From Microlunatus parietis (GTDB lineage Bacteria > Actinomycetota > Actinomycetes > Propionibacteriales > Propionibacteriaceae), in contig NZ_JACCBU010000001.1 of the NCBI RefSeq assembly GCF_013407955.1, positions 558,001 through 622,000 of the forward strand: 64,000 bases of DNA. The letters run 5' to 3'. A program made the translations under genes and the position numbers. Within the stretch, counting starts at the first letter, position 1; each line of letters starts with the position of its first letter. The notes under the pieces were generated by a model. That model did not search any database. It had not been told where the DNA came from and was given only the letters and a program-made list of their open reading frames with translations. Positions 48,477-56,911 of the stretch are shown here, in pieces.

Positions 48477-49264
48477 TGACGGAGTTCGTGATCGAGGTCG
48501 TGCCGATCCGGGACGGCAGCGCCGCGCTGCGCTGGCCCGACGCCCCGGAGCCGGCCGACGTCGAGACGCTGCGGATCGCCGTGGTGGCGGCAGCGGAGGA
48601 CGTGCTGGGCCGGGGCCGGCACCGGGTCGAGGCGACCCGGCCGGCCGGCGACCTGCTCGGCCGGCGGGCCCTGCTGCTGTCCGGGTTCCGGCAGGAGGGC
48701 GTGCTGCGCCAGGCGGCGCCGCTGCCGGACGGCGGCCACGGCGATCTGGTCGTCTACGCCCGGCTGGCCTCGGACGCCGTGCACGGGCAGACCGGCTTCT
48801 CCGGCGTGATGAACTCCGCGCTGCCCAGGAAGCGGCTGATCGCGCACGTCGTGATGCGGGACGAGGGCGGCCGGGTGCTGCTCTGCCAGACCACGTTCAA
48901 GCCGGACTGGGAACTGCCCGGCGGCATCGTCGAGCCGGGTGAGCCGCCGCGGCAGGGCGCCGTCCGCGAGGTCAAGGAGGAGCTGGGCGTCGACCGGGAG
49001 ATCGGCCGGCTGCTGGTGGTCGACTGGCTGCCGCCGTACCTGGGCTGGGAGGACGCCTGCGAGTTGATCTTCGACGGCGGGCCGGTCACCACCGACGACC
49101 TGGCCGGCTTCGTGCTGGACCAGCGCGAGATCGCTGCCGTCCGGCTGTGCACCCTCGAGGAGGCGGCCGGCCTGGTCACCGAGGGAGCCCATCGGCGGCT
49201 CACCGCCGCCTGCACGGTGGCCGACGGAGAGACCGCGTACACCGAACACGGCCGCCGGGTCTGA
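48476..49264 (+). CDS. GNAT-like domain fused to a Nudix hydrolase
   Basis: A 262-residue fusion. Residues 1-115 resemble the C-terminal portion of RimJ-type GNAT acetyltransferases (ALLLSGFRQEGVLRQAAPLPDG, then DLVVYARLASD). Residues about 120-262 are a Nudix domain with an intact box: GGIVEPGEPPRQGAVREV followed by KEELGV. The Nudix half should hydrolyse a nucleoside-diphosphate-linked compound; ADP-glucose or GDP-sugar would suit the operon, but this is inference. The GNAT half looks too short to be active alone. Coupled to glgB by TGATG. Confidence 0.8.
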   Translation: MTEFVIEVVPIRDGSAALRWPDAPEPADVETLRIAVVAAAEDVLGRGRHRVEATRPAGDLLGRRALLLSGFRQEGVLRQAAPLPDGGHGDLVVYARLASDAVHGQTGFSGVMNSALPRKRLIAHVVMRDEGGRVLLCQTTFKPDWELPGGIVEPGEPPRQGAVREVKEELGVDREIGRLLVVDWLPPYLGWEDACELIFDGGPVTTDDLAGFVLDQREIAAVRLCTLEEAAGLVTEGAHRRLTAACTVADGETAYTEHGRRV

Positions 49265-49493
49265 GGCTCCCGCGAACCTCACCGGTTCCGCTGATTGCCA
49301 CGCGGCCGGCGGCGGCCTGGCCGCTGCCACCGCGGTCGCGGCCGGGCTGGTGATCGGGATCGAACTGGTCAGCGGTTCCTCGCTGGCCGGTGGCCAGGGT
49401 CGGACGACGGTCGGCGAGCTGGTCGAGGGCGGCTCCGGCCGCGGCACCGACGGCAGGGACGACGAGAACGCCAAGCCGACCCCGGACGCGGAA

Positions 49494-49781
49494 TCAACCG
49501 GGCCAGCGGGGGAAGACCCGACCGCGCAGCCATCCGAGGAACCATCGCAGGAACTCACCGATCAGCCCGGTGAGGAGCCCGCCGAAGACCCCACCGACCA
49601 GCCGTCCGAGCAGCCCACCGGCCAGACCGACGAGCCGTCCGACGATCCAACCGATCAGCCAGCCGAGGAACCATCCGAAGAGCCGACCGAACAGCCATCC
49701 GCCCAGTCGAGTGATCAGAGCGAAGAACCCTCCGACGAACCGACCGACGGACCGACCGAGCAGTCGAGTCAGGGCTCCCAT
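49494..49781 (-). CDS. Possible small Gly/Trp-rich hydrophobic protein (strand ambiguous)
   Basis: A 95-residue frame made of Gly, Leu, Trp, Arg and Val in a loose repeat (GWLFGRLFGWFLGWLIGW). The ATG is preceded by AGAGGAG at good spacing and follows the DUF624 gene by 42 nt on the same strand, so it may end that operon. The opposite strand has an equally open frame (49350-49808) rich in Pro, Glu, Asp and Ser (PTDQP/PSEEP repeats) preceded by a hydrophobic stretch but with no ribosome site. Third-position GC does not clearly separate the two. I slightly prefer the minus frame. Confidence 0.35.
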   Translation of the reverse strand: MGALTRLLGRSVGRFVGGFFALITRLGGWLFGRLFGWFLGWLIGWIVGRLVGLAGGLLGRLVGGVFGGLLTGLIGEFLRWFLGWLRGRVFPRWPG

Positions 49782-49823
49782 GACGACTCCTCTTCCTCGG
49801 GTCCGTAGCCGACTCCGCCCAGG

Positions 49824-50453
49824 TTACGCTGTCGAGGTTTTCGCGGTGTGTTCCGCGATGATCAGTCCGACCAGCAGCGGTACGGTCGCGCCGAGCAGCA
49901 GCGGGCCGGCCGGCACGACGATCGACACGATCGGCGTTGCCACGGCGGCGCCGAGCAGGGCCGTGCCGCGGGCGGCCGAGCCGAAGGCGAACCAGGCGGC
50001 GACGCGGAGCCAGTCCCGGGTGGCCTGGTCCGGGGCGCGAGCGGCGACGACCGCGACGGCCAGCAGGTACGGGACCGCCACCGCGATCAGCCCGAGTTGG
50101 GCCAGCAGCAGGATCGGGGCCGGGCCGCCGCGGCCGTACAGGAAGCTCAGGTTGGCGATCAGCAGGGCAGCGCCGGCCGCGGCGACGACTCCGAGCCCCC
50201 AGAGCCGGCGCCAGTAGCGCGGGAAGGCCCGGAACGTCTCGGTGAAGCAGGCCTGGTCGTCGTCGCTGCGCCAGCGGTGCAGCGCGTGCGCGGCGGCCGC
50301 AGCGGCCGGCAGCCAGGTGATCACGCCGAGGCCCAGCAACAGCAGCGCGGCACCGGCCTGAACCGGATGAGCCAGATAGCCGAGGCCGCCGAGCAGCGCC
50401 GACGACCAGGAGCGCCTGGTTCGGCCCGGTCGGGCGGTCGCCGCCGTGATCAT
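49824..50453 (-). CDS. DUF624 (YesL-like) membrane protein
   Basis: A 209-residue membrane protein. It has five predicted helices and a cytosolic loop DDDQACFTETFRAFPRYWRRLW that matches the F-x-x-F-R-x-x-x-R-x-x pattern of YesL. YesL-type genes sit in polysaccharide-use operons with ABC importers; their task is unknown. ATG 50453 overlaps the heparinase-like stop. Tail KTSTA is followed 42 nt later by the small hydrophobic frame. Confidence 0.7.
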   Translation of the reverse strand: MITAATARPGRTRRSWSSALLGGLGYLAHPVQAGAALLLLGLGVITWLPAAAAAAHALHRWRSDDDQACFTETFRAFPRYWRRLWGLGVVAAAGAALLIANLSFLYGRGGPAPILLLAQLGLIAVAVPYLLAVAVVAARAPDQATRDWLRVAAWFAFGSAARGTALLGAAVATPIVSIVVPAGPLLLGATVPLLVGLIIAEHTAKTSTA

Positions 50454-52426
50454 CCGCCGACCCCGGTTCGGACCGCGGCCCACAGATCGGCCGCTGCCGG
50501 TGCCGGTACGCCGGCGACGGCCCGGACCGGGACCGAGCGATCGCCCGCCACCAGCACGGTTTGATCATCGCCGAACCAGACGAGCTCGTCACCCAGCACC
50601 GCCGCTGTCCCGCCGGCGGCCTCGACCAAGATCGCCGTCGGCCGCGCCGGCGTCAGCGAGGAGGTCGGCTCGATCGCGGTGATCATGGTCGTCTCGGCGG
50701 CCGGCGCCGCGGACAGCCGGAGCGTGTGCAGGGTCCGGGCCAGGCTGAGGCTCGGCGTGCTCGAGGTCGGGTTGGCCCGCACCGCGGAGATCACCTGCTC
50801 GGCGGTCGCCGGCGGGGTCAGCGGGCTGATCCACGCCTGGCCGGAGCCGGACCGGACCAACCAGCGACCGTCCTCGCCGGGCTGCCAGGGCCAGTCCGCC
50901 TGCTGCAGGACGGTCAGCGTCCGCGGCCGGTCGGCGGCGAGCCGGTCGCGCAGCACCAGCCGGCCGGACGGGAACCTGATCATGGTCCGGTCCAGCCGGC
51001 GCAGGCCGAGCTCCGCCGGATACATCGCCGCCACCCGCGCAGTGGCGTGGACGAAGCCGTCCATGATCACGACGTCGGTCAGATCGGCGGTCCTGGTCGC
51101 CGGGATGCCCTGGTAGACGTGATATCTGTCCTCGTCGGCGTAGCCGTGATCATCGACCAGCAGCGCGTTGTGGTGGGCGGTCCGCTTGGCGTTGCTGTAG
51201 CCCTCGTCGACCAGCAGGTGCGCGCCGTGGCTGATCAGCACGAACGAGCCGGCATCCGGATGATGGTGACCGGCGCTGAGCGTGTCCCAGCCGTGCTCGG
51301 CGTCGAGCCGGTGCGACTCCCGCCAGGCCCGGTGACCGCCGCCCGGGCTTGATTTGAAGGAGACCAGGCTCGCCTTGTCGTCCCAGCCGGTGCGGGCGCT
51401 GATCAGGCCGAGGTCCGGGAAGTGGGCCGTCGTCGGCGTCCCCTCCGCCGGGTCGACCGGGGTGACGCTGCGGTCCAGCCAGAGCAGTTCGGCCCAGACC
51501 TCGGGCAGCACGCCGGGCTTCACGCCGCTCTCGTACGCCTCGCGGTAGTAGAGCCGTTCCACGACGAAGTCGGCCAGCCACTGGGCCTCGCCGATCCGGT
51601 ACTCGGCCGCGAGCTTGCGGTAGAGCGCGACGCTGTGGCCGCTGCGCCGATCATGACAGTCACCATGATCAACGATCTCGCCGTAGCCGGGCGCCGCCTG
51701 GTGCAGCCGGTAGGCGAACGTGTTGGCCAGGAAGGCGCAGCGGCCGAACCAGTCGATCCCCTCCCGGTCCCGGAGCAGGTCGAGATAGACCGCGATCCAG
51801 ATCACGCCGTAGCGCCAGTAGACGACCCCCTCGGAGTCCGAGCCGTCGTCGTTGAGCAGGTCCACCACCCGCTCGACGTTGAGCTTCGCCCGCTCGGTCC
51901 AGTCGGTCCGGCCGAGGGCGTACCCGGCGGCGGCGAGGCCGGTGTAACAGATCCAGTTGTGGTTCTGCCAGTAGCTGGAGCTCCACCAGCGGCCCTCGGT
52001 CTCGACCGCGTAGTCGTACAGCCTGGTGCCCTGGAGTTCCAGCTTGGCCCGCAGTTCCTCGGCGTCGGCCGGTGCAAGATCATCGCCGATCCAGTCATAG
52101 GCGAGCGACAGCCCGTGCAACAGCCAGCCGGCGTCGAGATCATGATCGGGCAGGTGGGCCCGGCCCCAGTGCGGCAGCCGGATCGTCGCCGAGATCCAGC
52201 GCCAGGCCTCGTCCAGGTAGTGCCGGTGCCCGGTCAATCGGTACGCGAGCGCGAGGTTGATCGCCGTCGGGCCGAGGTAGGTGATGCTCGCCTCGGGATG
52301 CGTCTCCGGCGGGGCCGCCTGCCGGTACCGGTCGCACTGCTCGACCAGGCGCTGCCACTCCCCCGCGTACGGACCGGTCAGCCCGGCCCGGAGCCCGGTC
52401 AGCCGTTCCTCGGTCAAGATCATCAT
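50450..52426 (-). CDS. Heparinase II/III-family protein (uronate polysaccharide lyase-like), B
   Basis: A 658-residue protein with the two-part PL architecture: an alpha/alpha-toroid (YWQNHNWICYTGLAAAGYAL, then VDHGDCHDRRSGHSVALYRKL) and a C-terminal beta-sandwich with the family signature AGHHHPDAGSFVLISHG and LLVDEGYSNAK. The Asn, His and Tyr/His residues in these motifs are the usual catalytic set. No signal peptide is visible, so it probably acts on imported oligosaccharides in the cytoplasm. It overlaps heparinase A at its start and DUF624 at its end by ATGA. Confidence 0.85.
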   Translation of the reverse strand: MMILTEERLTGLRAGLTGPYAGEWQRLVEQCDRYRQAAPPETHPEASITYLGPTAINLALAYRLTGHRHYLDEAWRWISATIRLPHWGRAHLPDHDLDAGWLLHGLSLAYDWIGDDLAPADAEELRAKLELQGTRLYDYAVETEGRWWSSSYWQNHNWICYTGLAAAGYALGRTDWTERAKLNVERVVDLLNDDGSDSEGVVYWRYGVIWIAVYLDLLRDREGIDWFGRCAFLANTFAYRLHQAAPGYGEIVDHGDCHDRRSGHSVALYRKLAAEYRIGEAQWLADFVVERLYYREAYESGVKPGVLPEVWAELLWLDRSVTPVDPAEGTPTTAHFPDLGLISARTGWDDKASLVSFKSSPGGGHRAWRESHRLDAEHGWDTLSAGHHHPDAGSFVLISHGAHLLVDEGYSNAKRTAHHNALLVDDHGYADEDRYHVYQGIPATRTADLTDVVIMDGFVHATARVAAMYPAELGLRRLDRTMIRFPSGRLVLRDRLAADRPRTLTVLQQADWPWQPGEDGRWLVRSGSGQAWISPLTPPATAEQVISAVRANPTSSTPSLSLARTLHTLRLSAAPAAETTMITAIEPTSSLTPARPTAILVEAAGGTAAVLGDELVWFGDDQTVLVAGDRSVPVRAVAGVPAPAAADLWAAVRTGVGG

Positions 52427-54276
52427 GCCGGTCCCCCGAGCTCGCCGTAGGGCTCGAAGTCGATCACGGCCTCGCCACCGACCAGGGAGACCGCCGAGAT
52501 GCGTCGGCTCGCCGCCCTCGTCTGATACACCGAGCAGAACACGGCTTCCCGGCCGGTCGTCTCGAAGTCGAACCAGGTGCGCTGCCGGGCCGGGTCGTCG
52601 GCCGGCCCGAAACCTGGGTACGCGATCAGCGGGGCGCCCAGATGCCAACCGGACAAGGACTCCCGGCCGGACCACTCCGTGCGGGTGTACGGCACGTGAT
52701 CGACGGCGCTCACGTCGACGCCGGCGCGCAGGCCGAGCCGGATCCGGTGCTCCTCGGTGCAGCGGACGGTCACCAGATCGATCAGGTGATCATCCTCAAG
52801 GGACACCCGGCGGCTGGCGGACACGCCCGGACACCAGGCCGGATCGTCGATGGCGACGGTGATCGACCGTTCCGTCCGCTCGACCAGCCGGCCGGCCGCC
52901 TCGCCCGGTTCCCGGTCATCGATCCGGATCGTCGGATGCGCTGCCGCCACGGCGTAGCGGTCCCGCCAGGGCCGGTTGCCGTAGGGCACCTGGCCGTAGT
53001 CCGGCTGCCACGGATCCTCGCTGCCGTAGAGATGGAGGGACAGCTTGTCGTGATGCCCGTGGCTGCCGCCGTGCGGGCCGTAGTCCAGCACGGCGTGGAT
53101 CCCGGCTCCGGAGAGGACGGCCAGGCCGACCCGCTCGGACACCGTGATCGCCCCCGGCTTGTCGCGGTACGGGAGCGGCGGACCGGCGAACCAGCCGGTC
53201 AACCCGTCGGCAAGATCATCCGCGAGGCTGCCCGACTCGATCGCCGCACGGTCGGTCACGGAGCGCAGCGGATCGCCGGCGACCAGCCCACCGGCGAGCT
53301 CGCCGAGCTCCTGCCACTCCAACGCCAGCGCCTCGCGCCGGTACGGGCCGTCGTGCACCGCGGGCAGCACGCCGCCGGGTGTGGCCAGCCGGGCCAGCGC
53401 GGTGATCATGCCGGCGAGCCGCTCGGCGACCTCGGCGGGCAGTTCGCCGGGATCGCTGTCCCGCAAGGAAAGCAGATAGGCCCGGAGGACGAAGCCGTGG
53501 TAGTACGTGCTGCCCTCCCACTCCCAACCGTCGTCACCGGTCGCCGCCAGCAGATGGGCCAGCTGACCATGATCACCGGCCAGCCAGCCGTCCCGGTCGG
53601 CACAGTCGCCGCCGCGGATCAGCGCGGCCGCCCGGGAGCAGGCGAGGCCGGCCGCGTTGAGCCAGGCGACGTAGTTGGAGTCGAACCGGTCCTCCGCGAT
53701 GAGCACGCCGCGCGCCCGCAGCGCGGCGTCGGCCAGCTCGTCGAGCAGCGGCAGCAGCGGGTCCAACGACTCGTTCCCTGAGCTTGTCGAAGGGCAAGAC
53801 CGGATCTGGCCCGGCACTTCGACAGGCTCAGTGCGCGTTCGGCGTCCGCTGTCGACCTCGGCCGTGGCCAGCGACCAGGCGGCATGGCCGATGTTGACGC
53901 CCCACACCGCGTCGGTCAGGGCCTGGTGGAACAGCCGGCCGCGCAGCATCCAGCCCTGCGCCTGATCATGATCGGCGACGGCCAGCCGAGCATGGATCCC
54001 GGCGTACGCGGTGAGCAGCCGCAGCGCCTCCGCCCGGTCGGCCGAGTCGTCGTGGCCGGCCAGGCGGCGCGCCCGCCGCGCCCAGGCCTGGTGCGACAAC
54101 ACCAGCCAGGCCGCCCGGACCCGCTCGGAGGCCAGGCGGCAGCCGTGCCGGCAGACCGCTCCCGCCGCCGGGAACGTACCCAGAAGGTCGCCGGGCTCCA
54201 GCTCGACTCCGTGCACCCCGCAGACGTAGTCGTGCCACCAGCCGCCCCGCTCCTCTGGCGGACCGTTCATGATCAT
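52423..54276 (-). CDS. Heparinase II/III-family protein, A, with a repeat-encoded insertion
   Basis: A 617-residue protein. The N-terminal helical half includes GWMLRGRLFHQALTDAVWGVNIGHAAW and EWEGSTYYHGFVLRAYLLS (His/Tyr site). The C-terminal sheet domain has the signature YGPHGGSHGHHDKLSLHLYG. Between the first helices, residues about 148-172 (TEPVEVPGQIRSCPSTSSG) are encoded by two facing TTCGACAGGCTCAG repeats without breaking the frame. No signal peptide. It follows the SDR gene with an ATGA overlap and is likely a lyase for uronate-containing oligosaccharides. Confidence 0.83.
   Translation of the reverse strand: MIMNGPPEERGGWWHDYVCGVHGVELEPGDLLGTFPAAGAVCRHGCRLASERVRAAWLVLSHQAWARRARRLAGHDDSADRAEALRLLTAYAGIHARLAVADHDQAQGWMLRGRLFHQALTDAVWGVNIGHAAWSLATAEVDSGRRTRTEPVEVPGQIRSCPSTSSGNESLDPLLPLLDELADAALRARGVLIAEDRFDSNYVAWLNAAGLACSRAAALIRGGDCADRDGWLAGDHGQLAHLLAATGDDGWEWEGSTYYHGFVLRAYLLSLRDSDPGELPAEVAERLAGMITALARLATPGGVLPAVHDGPYRREALALEWQELGELAGGLVAGDPLRSVTDRAAIESGSLADDLADGLTGWFAGPPLPYRDKPGAITVSERVGLAVLSGAGIHAVLDYGPHGGSHGHHDKLSLHLYGSEDPWQPDYGQVPYGNRPWRDRYAVAAAHPTIRIDDREPGEAAGRLVERTERSITVAIDDPAWCPGVSASRRVSLEDDHLIDLVTVRCTEEHRIRLGLRAGVDVSAVDHVPYTRTEWSGRESLSGWHLGAPLIAYPGFGPADDPARQRTWFDFETTGREAVFCSVYQTRAASRRISAVSLVGGEAVIDFEPYGELGGPA
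53776..53834. repeat. Facing pair of TTCGACAGGCTCAG-type repeats inside a heparinase-family gene
   Basis: Copies at 53776-53795 and 53814-53834 face each other over an 18-nt spacer, much like the pair at 3072-3134. They form part of a coding sequence and stay in frame, adding about 25 codons between structured parts of the protein. Confidence 0.85.
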
Positions 54277-55034
54277 CGCGGCCAGGTCCCGCCGTCGATG
54301 TCGAGCGTGCTGCCGGTGAGGTAGCCGGCCTCGGCGGAGGCCAGGAAGACCACCGCCGCGGCGACGTCCTCGACCTGGCCGGACCGGCCGATCGGCGCGT
54401 TCCTGATCATGGTCTGCTGTGCCTCGGCGGTGCTGAACGTGTTGTGGAAGGCGGTGTCAGCGATGTAGCCGGGAGCGACCGCGTTCACGGTGATCTTGTC
54501 CGGGCCGAGCTCCTTGGCCAGGCCCTTGGTGAAGCCGCGGATGCCGGCCTTGGCCGCCGCGTAGATCACCGAGCCCGGCCCGCCGCCGTTGTGCGCGGCC
54601 AGCGACGACATCGTGATGATCCTCGGCCGATCGGACTCCCGGAGCGCTTCGATCGCCGCCTTGCAGGTCCGGAACGTCGCGCCCAGGTTGACGTCGACGA
54701 CGCGCTGATAGTGCTCCTCCGCCATCTCCGCGACCGGGACCCGGCCGATCAGGTGACCGGCGTTGCAGACCAGCACATCCAGGCCGCCGAGGAACGAGAC
54801 CGCCTCGGCGACCATCCGGTCGACCTGCTCGGCGGACGTCACGTCGGCCTGGACGGCGGTCGCCTTCCGGCCAAGCTTCTCGATCATGGACACCGTCTCC
54901 GCGGCCGCGTCCGCCGAGCTGCCGTAGTGCACGGCGACGTCCGCCCCGGCCGCGGCCAGGCCGAGCGCGATCCCGCGGCCGATGCCGTGGCCGGCGCCGG
55001 TGACCAGCGCCCGGGTGTCGCTGAGGTCTGTCAT
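54273..55034 (-). CDS. Short-chain dehydrogenase/reductase (KduD/FabG-like)
   Basis: A 253-residue NAD(P)-dependent oxidoreductase. The cofactor motif is TGAGHGIGRG, followed by NAGHLIG, the active site SSLAAH...YAAAKAG (Ser-Tyr-Lys) and PGYIADTAF. In a uronate-polysaccharide operon this class often reduces a ketouronate such as 2-keto-3-deoxy or 5-keto-gluconate (inference). It lies between the MalG-like permease and heparinase A; its stop overlaps the heparinase start. Confidence 0.85.
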   Translation of the reverse strand: MTDLSDTRALVTGAGHGIGRGIALGLAAAGADVAVHYGSSADAAAETVSMIEKLGRKATAVQADVTSAEQVDRMVAEAVSFLGGLDVLVCNAGHLIGRVPVAEMAEEHYQRVVDVNLGATFRTCKAAIEALRESDRPRIITMSSLAAHNGGGPGSVIYAAAKAGIRGFTKGLAKELGPDKITVNAVAPGYIADTAFHNTFSTAEAQQTMIRNAPIGRSGQVEDVAAAVVFLASAEAGYLTGSTLDIDGGTWPR

Positions 55035-55053
55035 GGTTGGAATCTCCTCGTGA

Positions 55054-55965
55054 TCATTTGATGCCCGCCGTGGCGAAGCCCTGGACGAAGTAGCGCTGGC
55101 CGATGATGAACAGCAGCACCATGGGTACGGTGGCGAGGGTGGTCCCGGCCATCAGGAACGCCCACTGGGTGGCGTTCTCGGTCCGGAACACCGACAGGCC
55201 GACCTGGATCACCCGGAGGCTGTCCGACCTGGTCACCAGCAGCGGCCAGAGGAAGTTGTTCCACGAACTCTCGAACGTGAGCAGCGCGACCGTGATGAAC
55301 GCCGGCTTGATCAACGGGCTCATGATCCGGGCGTAGATGCCGAACTCGCCGAGGGCGTCCAGCCGGGCCGCCTCCTCCAGTTCCACCGGTAGGTCGACGT
55401 AGAACTGCCGGAACAGGAACACCGCGAACGGCGTCACCGCGCCCGGGATGATCAAGGCCCACCAGGTGTCCAGCCAGCCGGTGCCGCCCTGGCCGAGGAT
55501 GTCGTTGCCGCCGAACAGCGGCATGAACCGGACGATCAGGAACTCCGGGATGATCTTGGTGTAGGTCGGGATCATCAGGCAGGCGATGAAGCCGAAGAAG
55601 ATCACGCCGCTGCCGCGGAACCGCAACCGGGCCAGGGCATAGCCGGCCATCGAGGCGAACGTGAGGTTGATCACCGTGTGGCTGAGCGCGATCACGAACG
55701 AGTTCCGGGCGTAGGTCGGGAACGGCGCCGCCCGCATCGCGTCGGCGTAATTGCTCCAGGCCCACTCGCCGGGCAGCAGCTGCGGCGGTACGGCAGCGAT
55801 CTCGGCCGGTGTCTTCAGCGAGGTGAGCACCATCCAGACGAACGGCACGATCATGATCACGCCGATCATGATCAGGGCCAGATAGAGCGCGGCCCGGGCC
55901 GGCACCGGGAGCCGGGCGGGATCGGTGCCGCGCCGCTGCCGTACCTCACGAACCGGCATCGGCAC
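55054..55965 (-). CDS. Carbohydrate ABC transporter permease (MalG-like), heparinase operon
   Basis: A 303-residue CUT1 permease. The EAA loop is EEAARLDALGEFGIYARIMSPLIKPA, in which the usual DGA is DAL; this small change lies in the ATPase contact site. Other landmarks are MIPTYTKIIPEFLIVRFMP and FESSWNNFLWPLL. Its start overlaps the MalF-like gene by 20 nt. Confidence 0.9.
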   Translation of the reverse strand: MPMPVREVRQRRGTDPARLPVPARAALYLALIMIGVIMIVPFVWMVLTSLKTPAEIAAVPPQLLPGEWAWSNYADAMRAAPFPTYARNSFVIALSHTVINLTFASMAGYALARLRFRGSGVIFFGFIACLMIPTYTKIIPEFLIVRFMPLFGGNDILGQGGTGWLDTWWALIIPGAVTPFAVFLFRQFYVDLPVELEEAARLDALGEFGIYARIMSPLIKPAFITVALLTFESSWNNFLWPLLVTRSDSLRVIQVGLSVFRTENATQWAFLMAGTTLATVPMVLLFIIGQRYFVQGFATAGIK

Positions 55966-56905
55966 TCCTGGTCAGTCGGCGGTTGGCCAGCGTCAGCAGG
56001 GCCAGCACAACGAACAGGATCAGCGACTGCGCGCAGGCGTACCCCATCCGGAACTCCCGGAAGGCGGACTTGTAGATCTCGTACGTCATCATCGTCGTGG
56101 TGTTCGCCGGCCCGCCGTCGGTGAGGATGTAGATCTGGTCGAAGGACTGGAACGCACCGATCACCGAGGTCACGAAGACGAAGAACGTGGCCGGCCGGAG
56201 CAGCGGCACGGTAATCGAGAAGAACTGCCGGAACCGGCTGGCGCCGTCCACCGACGCCGCCTCGAACAGCTCACGGGGCAGTCCCTGCAGGGCGGCGAGG
56301 TAGATCAACATCTTCAGCCCGATCCCCTGCCAGATGCCGACGACGATCACCGCCGGCATCGCGAACGTGGTCGAGGACAGCCAGTTGACGCCGGACAGGC
56401 CGAAGAACGACAGCACCGCGTTGGCCAGGCCGTTGCGCGGCTCGTAGATCCACAGCCAGACCAGCGCCACCGCGATCGTCGCGGTCACCTGGGGCAGGAA
56501 GATCGCGGTCCGGAACACGGCCCGGCCGCGCAGCCTGGTGTTGAGCATAACGGCGATCACCAGGGCGACGGCCATCGCCACCGGCACCGTGAAGAACGCA
56601 TAGACGGCCGTGTTCGCCATCGCCCGCCGGAACACCGGGTCGCCGAGCGCCTCGACGTAGTTGTCCAGGCCGATGAAGCGCGGCGGGGTTAGCACGTCGT
56701 AACTGGTCAGCGACAAGATCAACGCCGCCACCACCGGAACGCCGATCCAGAGCAGCGCATGCAGCAGGGCGGGGGCGACCATCAGCCAGCCGGCCCGGTG
56801 CCGGGCCCGGACGGCGCCGGATCTGGTGCCGCGCCGTCTGCCCGGACGTCCGCCTCGCTCGGGCGCGGCCGGCGGATCGGCCGCCGTGGCCGAGATCGTG
56901 GCCAT
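55946..56905 (-). CDS. Carbohydrate ABC transporter permease (MalF-like), heparinase operon
   Basis: A 319-residue permease with a basic Arg/Pro N-terminus and six helices. The EAA loop is EAASVDGASRFRQFFSITVPLLRPA. It begins 6 nt after the binding-protein stop. With the binding protein and the MalG-like subunit it forms an importer whose ATPase is elsewhere. Confidence 0.9.
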   Translation of the reverse strand: MATISATAADPPAAPERGGRPGRRRGTRSGAVRARHRAGWLMVAPALLHALLWIGVPVVAALILSLTSYDVLTPPRFIGLDNYVEALGDPVFRRAMANTAVYAFFTVPVAMAVALVIAVMLNTRLRGRAVFRTAIFLPQVTATIAVALVWLWIYEPRNGLANAVLSFFGLSGVNWLSSTTFAMPAVIVVGIWQGIGLKMLIYLAALQGLPRELFEAASVDGASRFRQFFSITVPLLRPATFFVFVTSVIGAFQSFDQIYILTDGGPANTTTMMTYEIYKSAFREFRMGYACAQSLILFVVLALLTLANRRLTRSADAGS

Positions 56906-56911
56906 CGGCGA

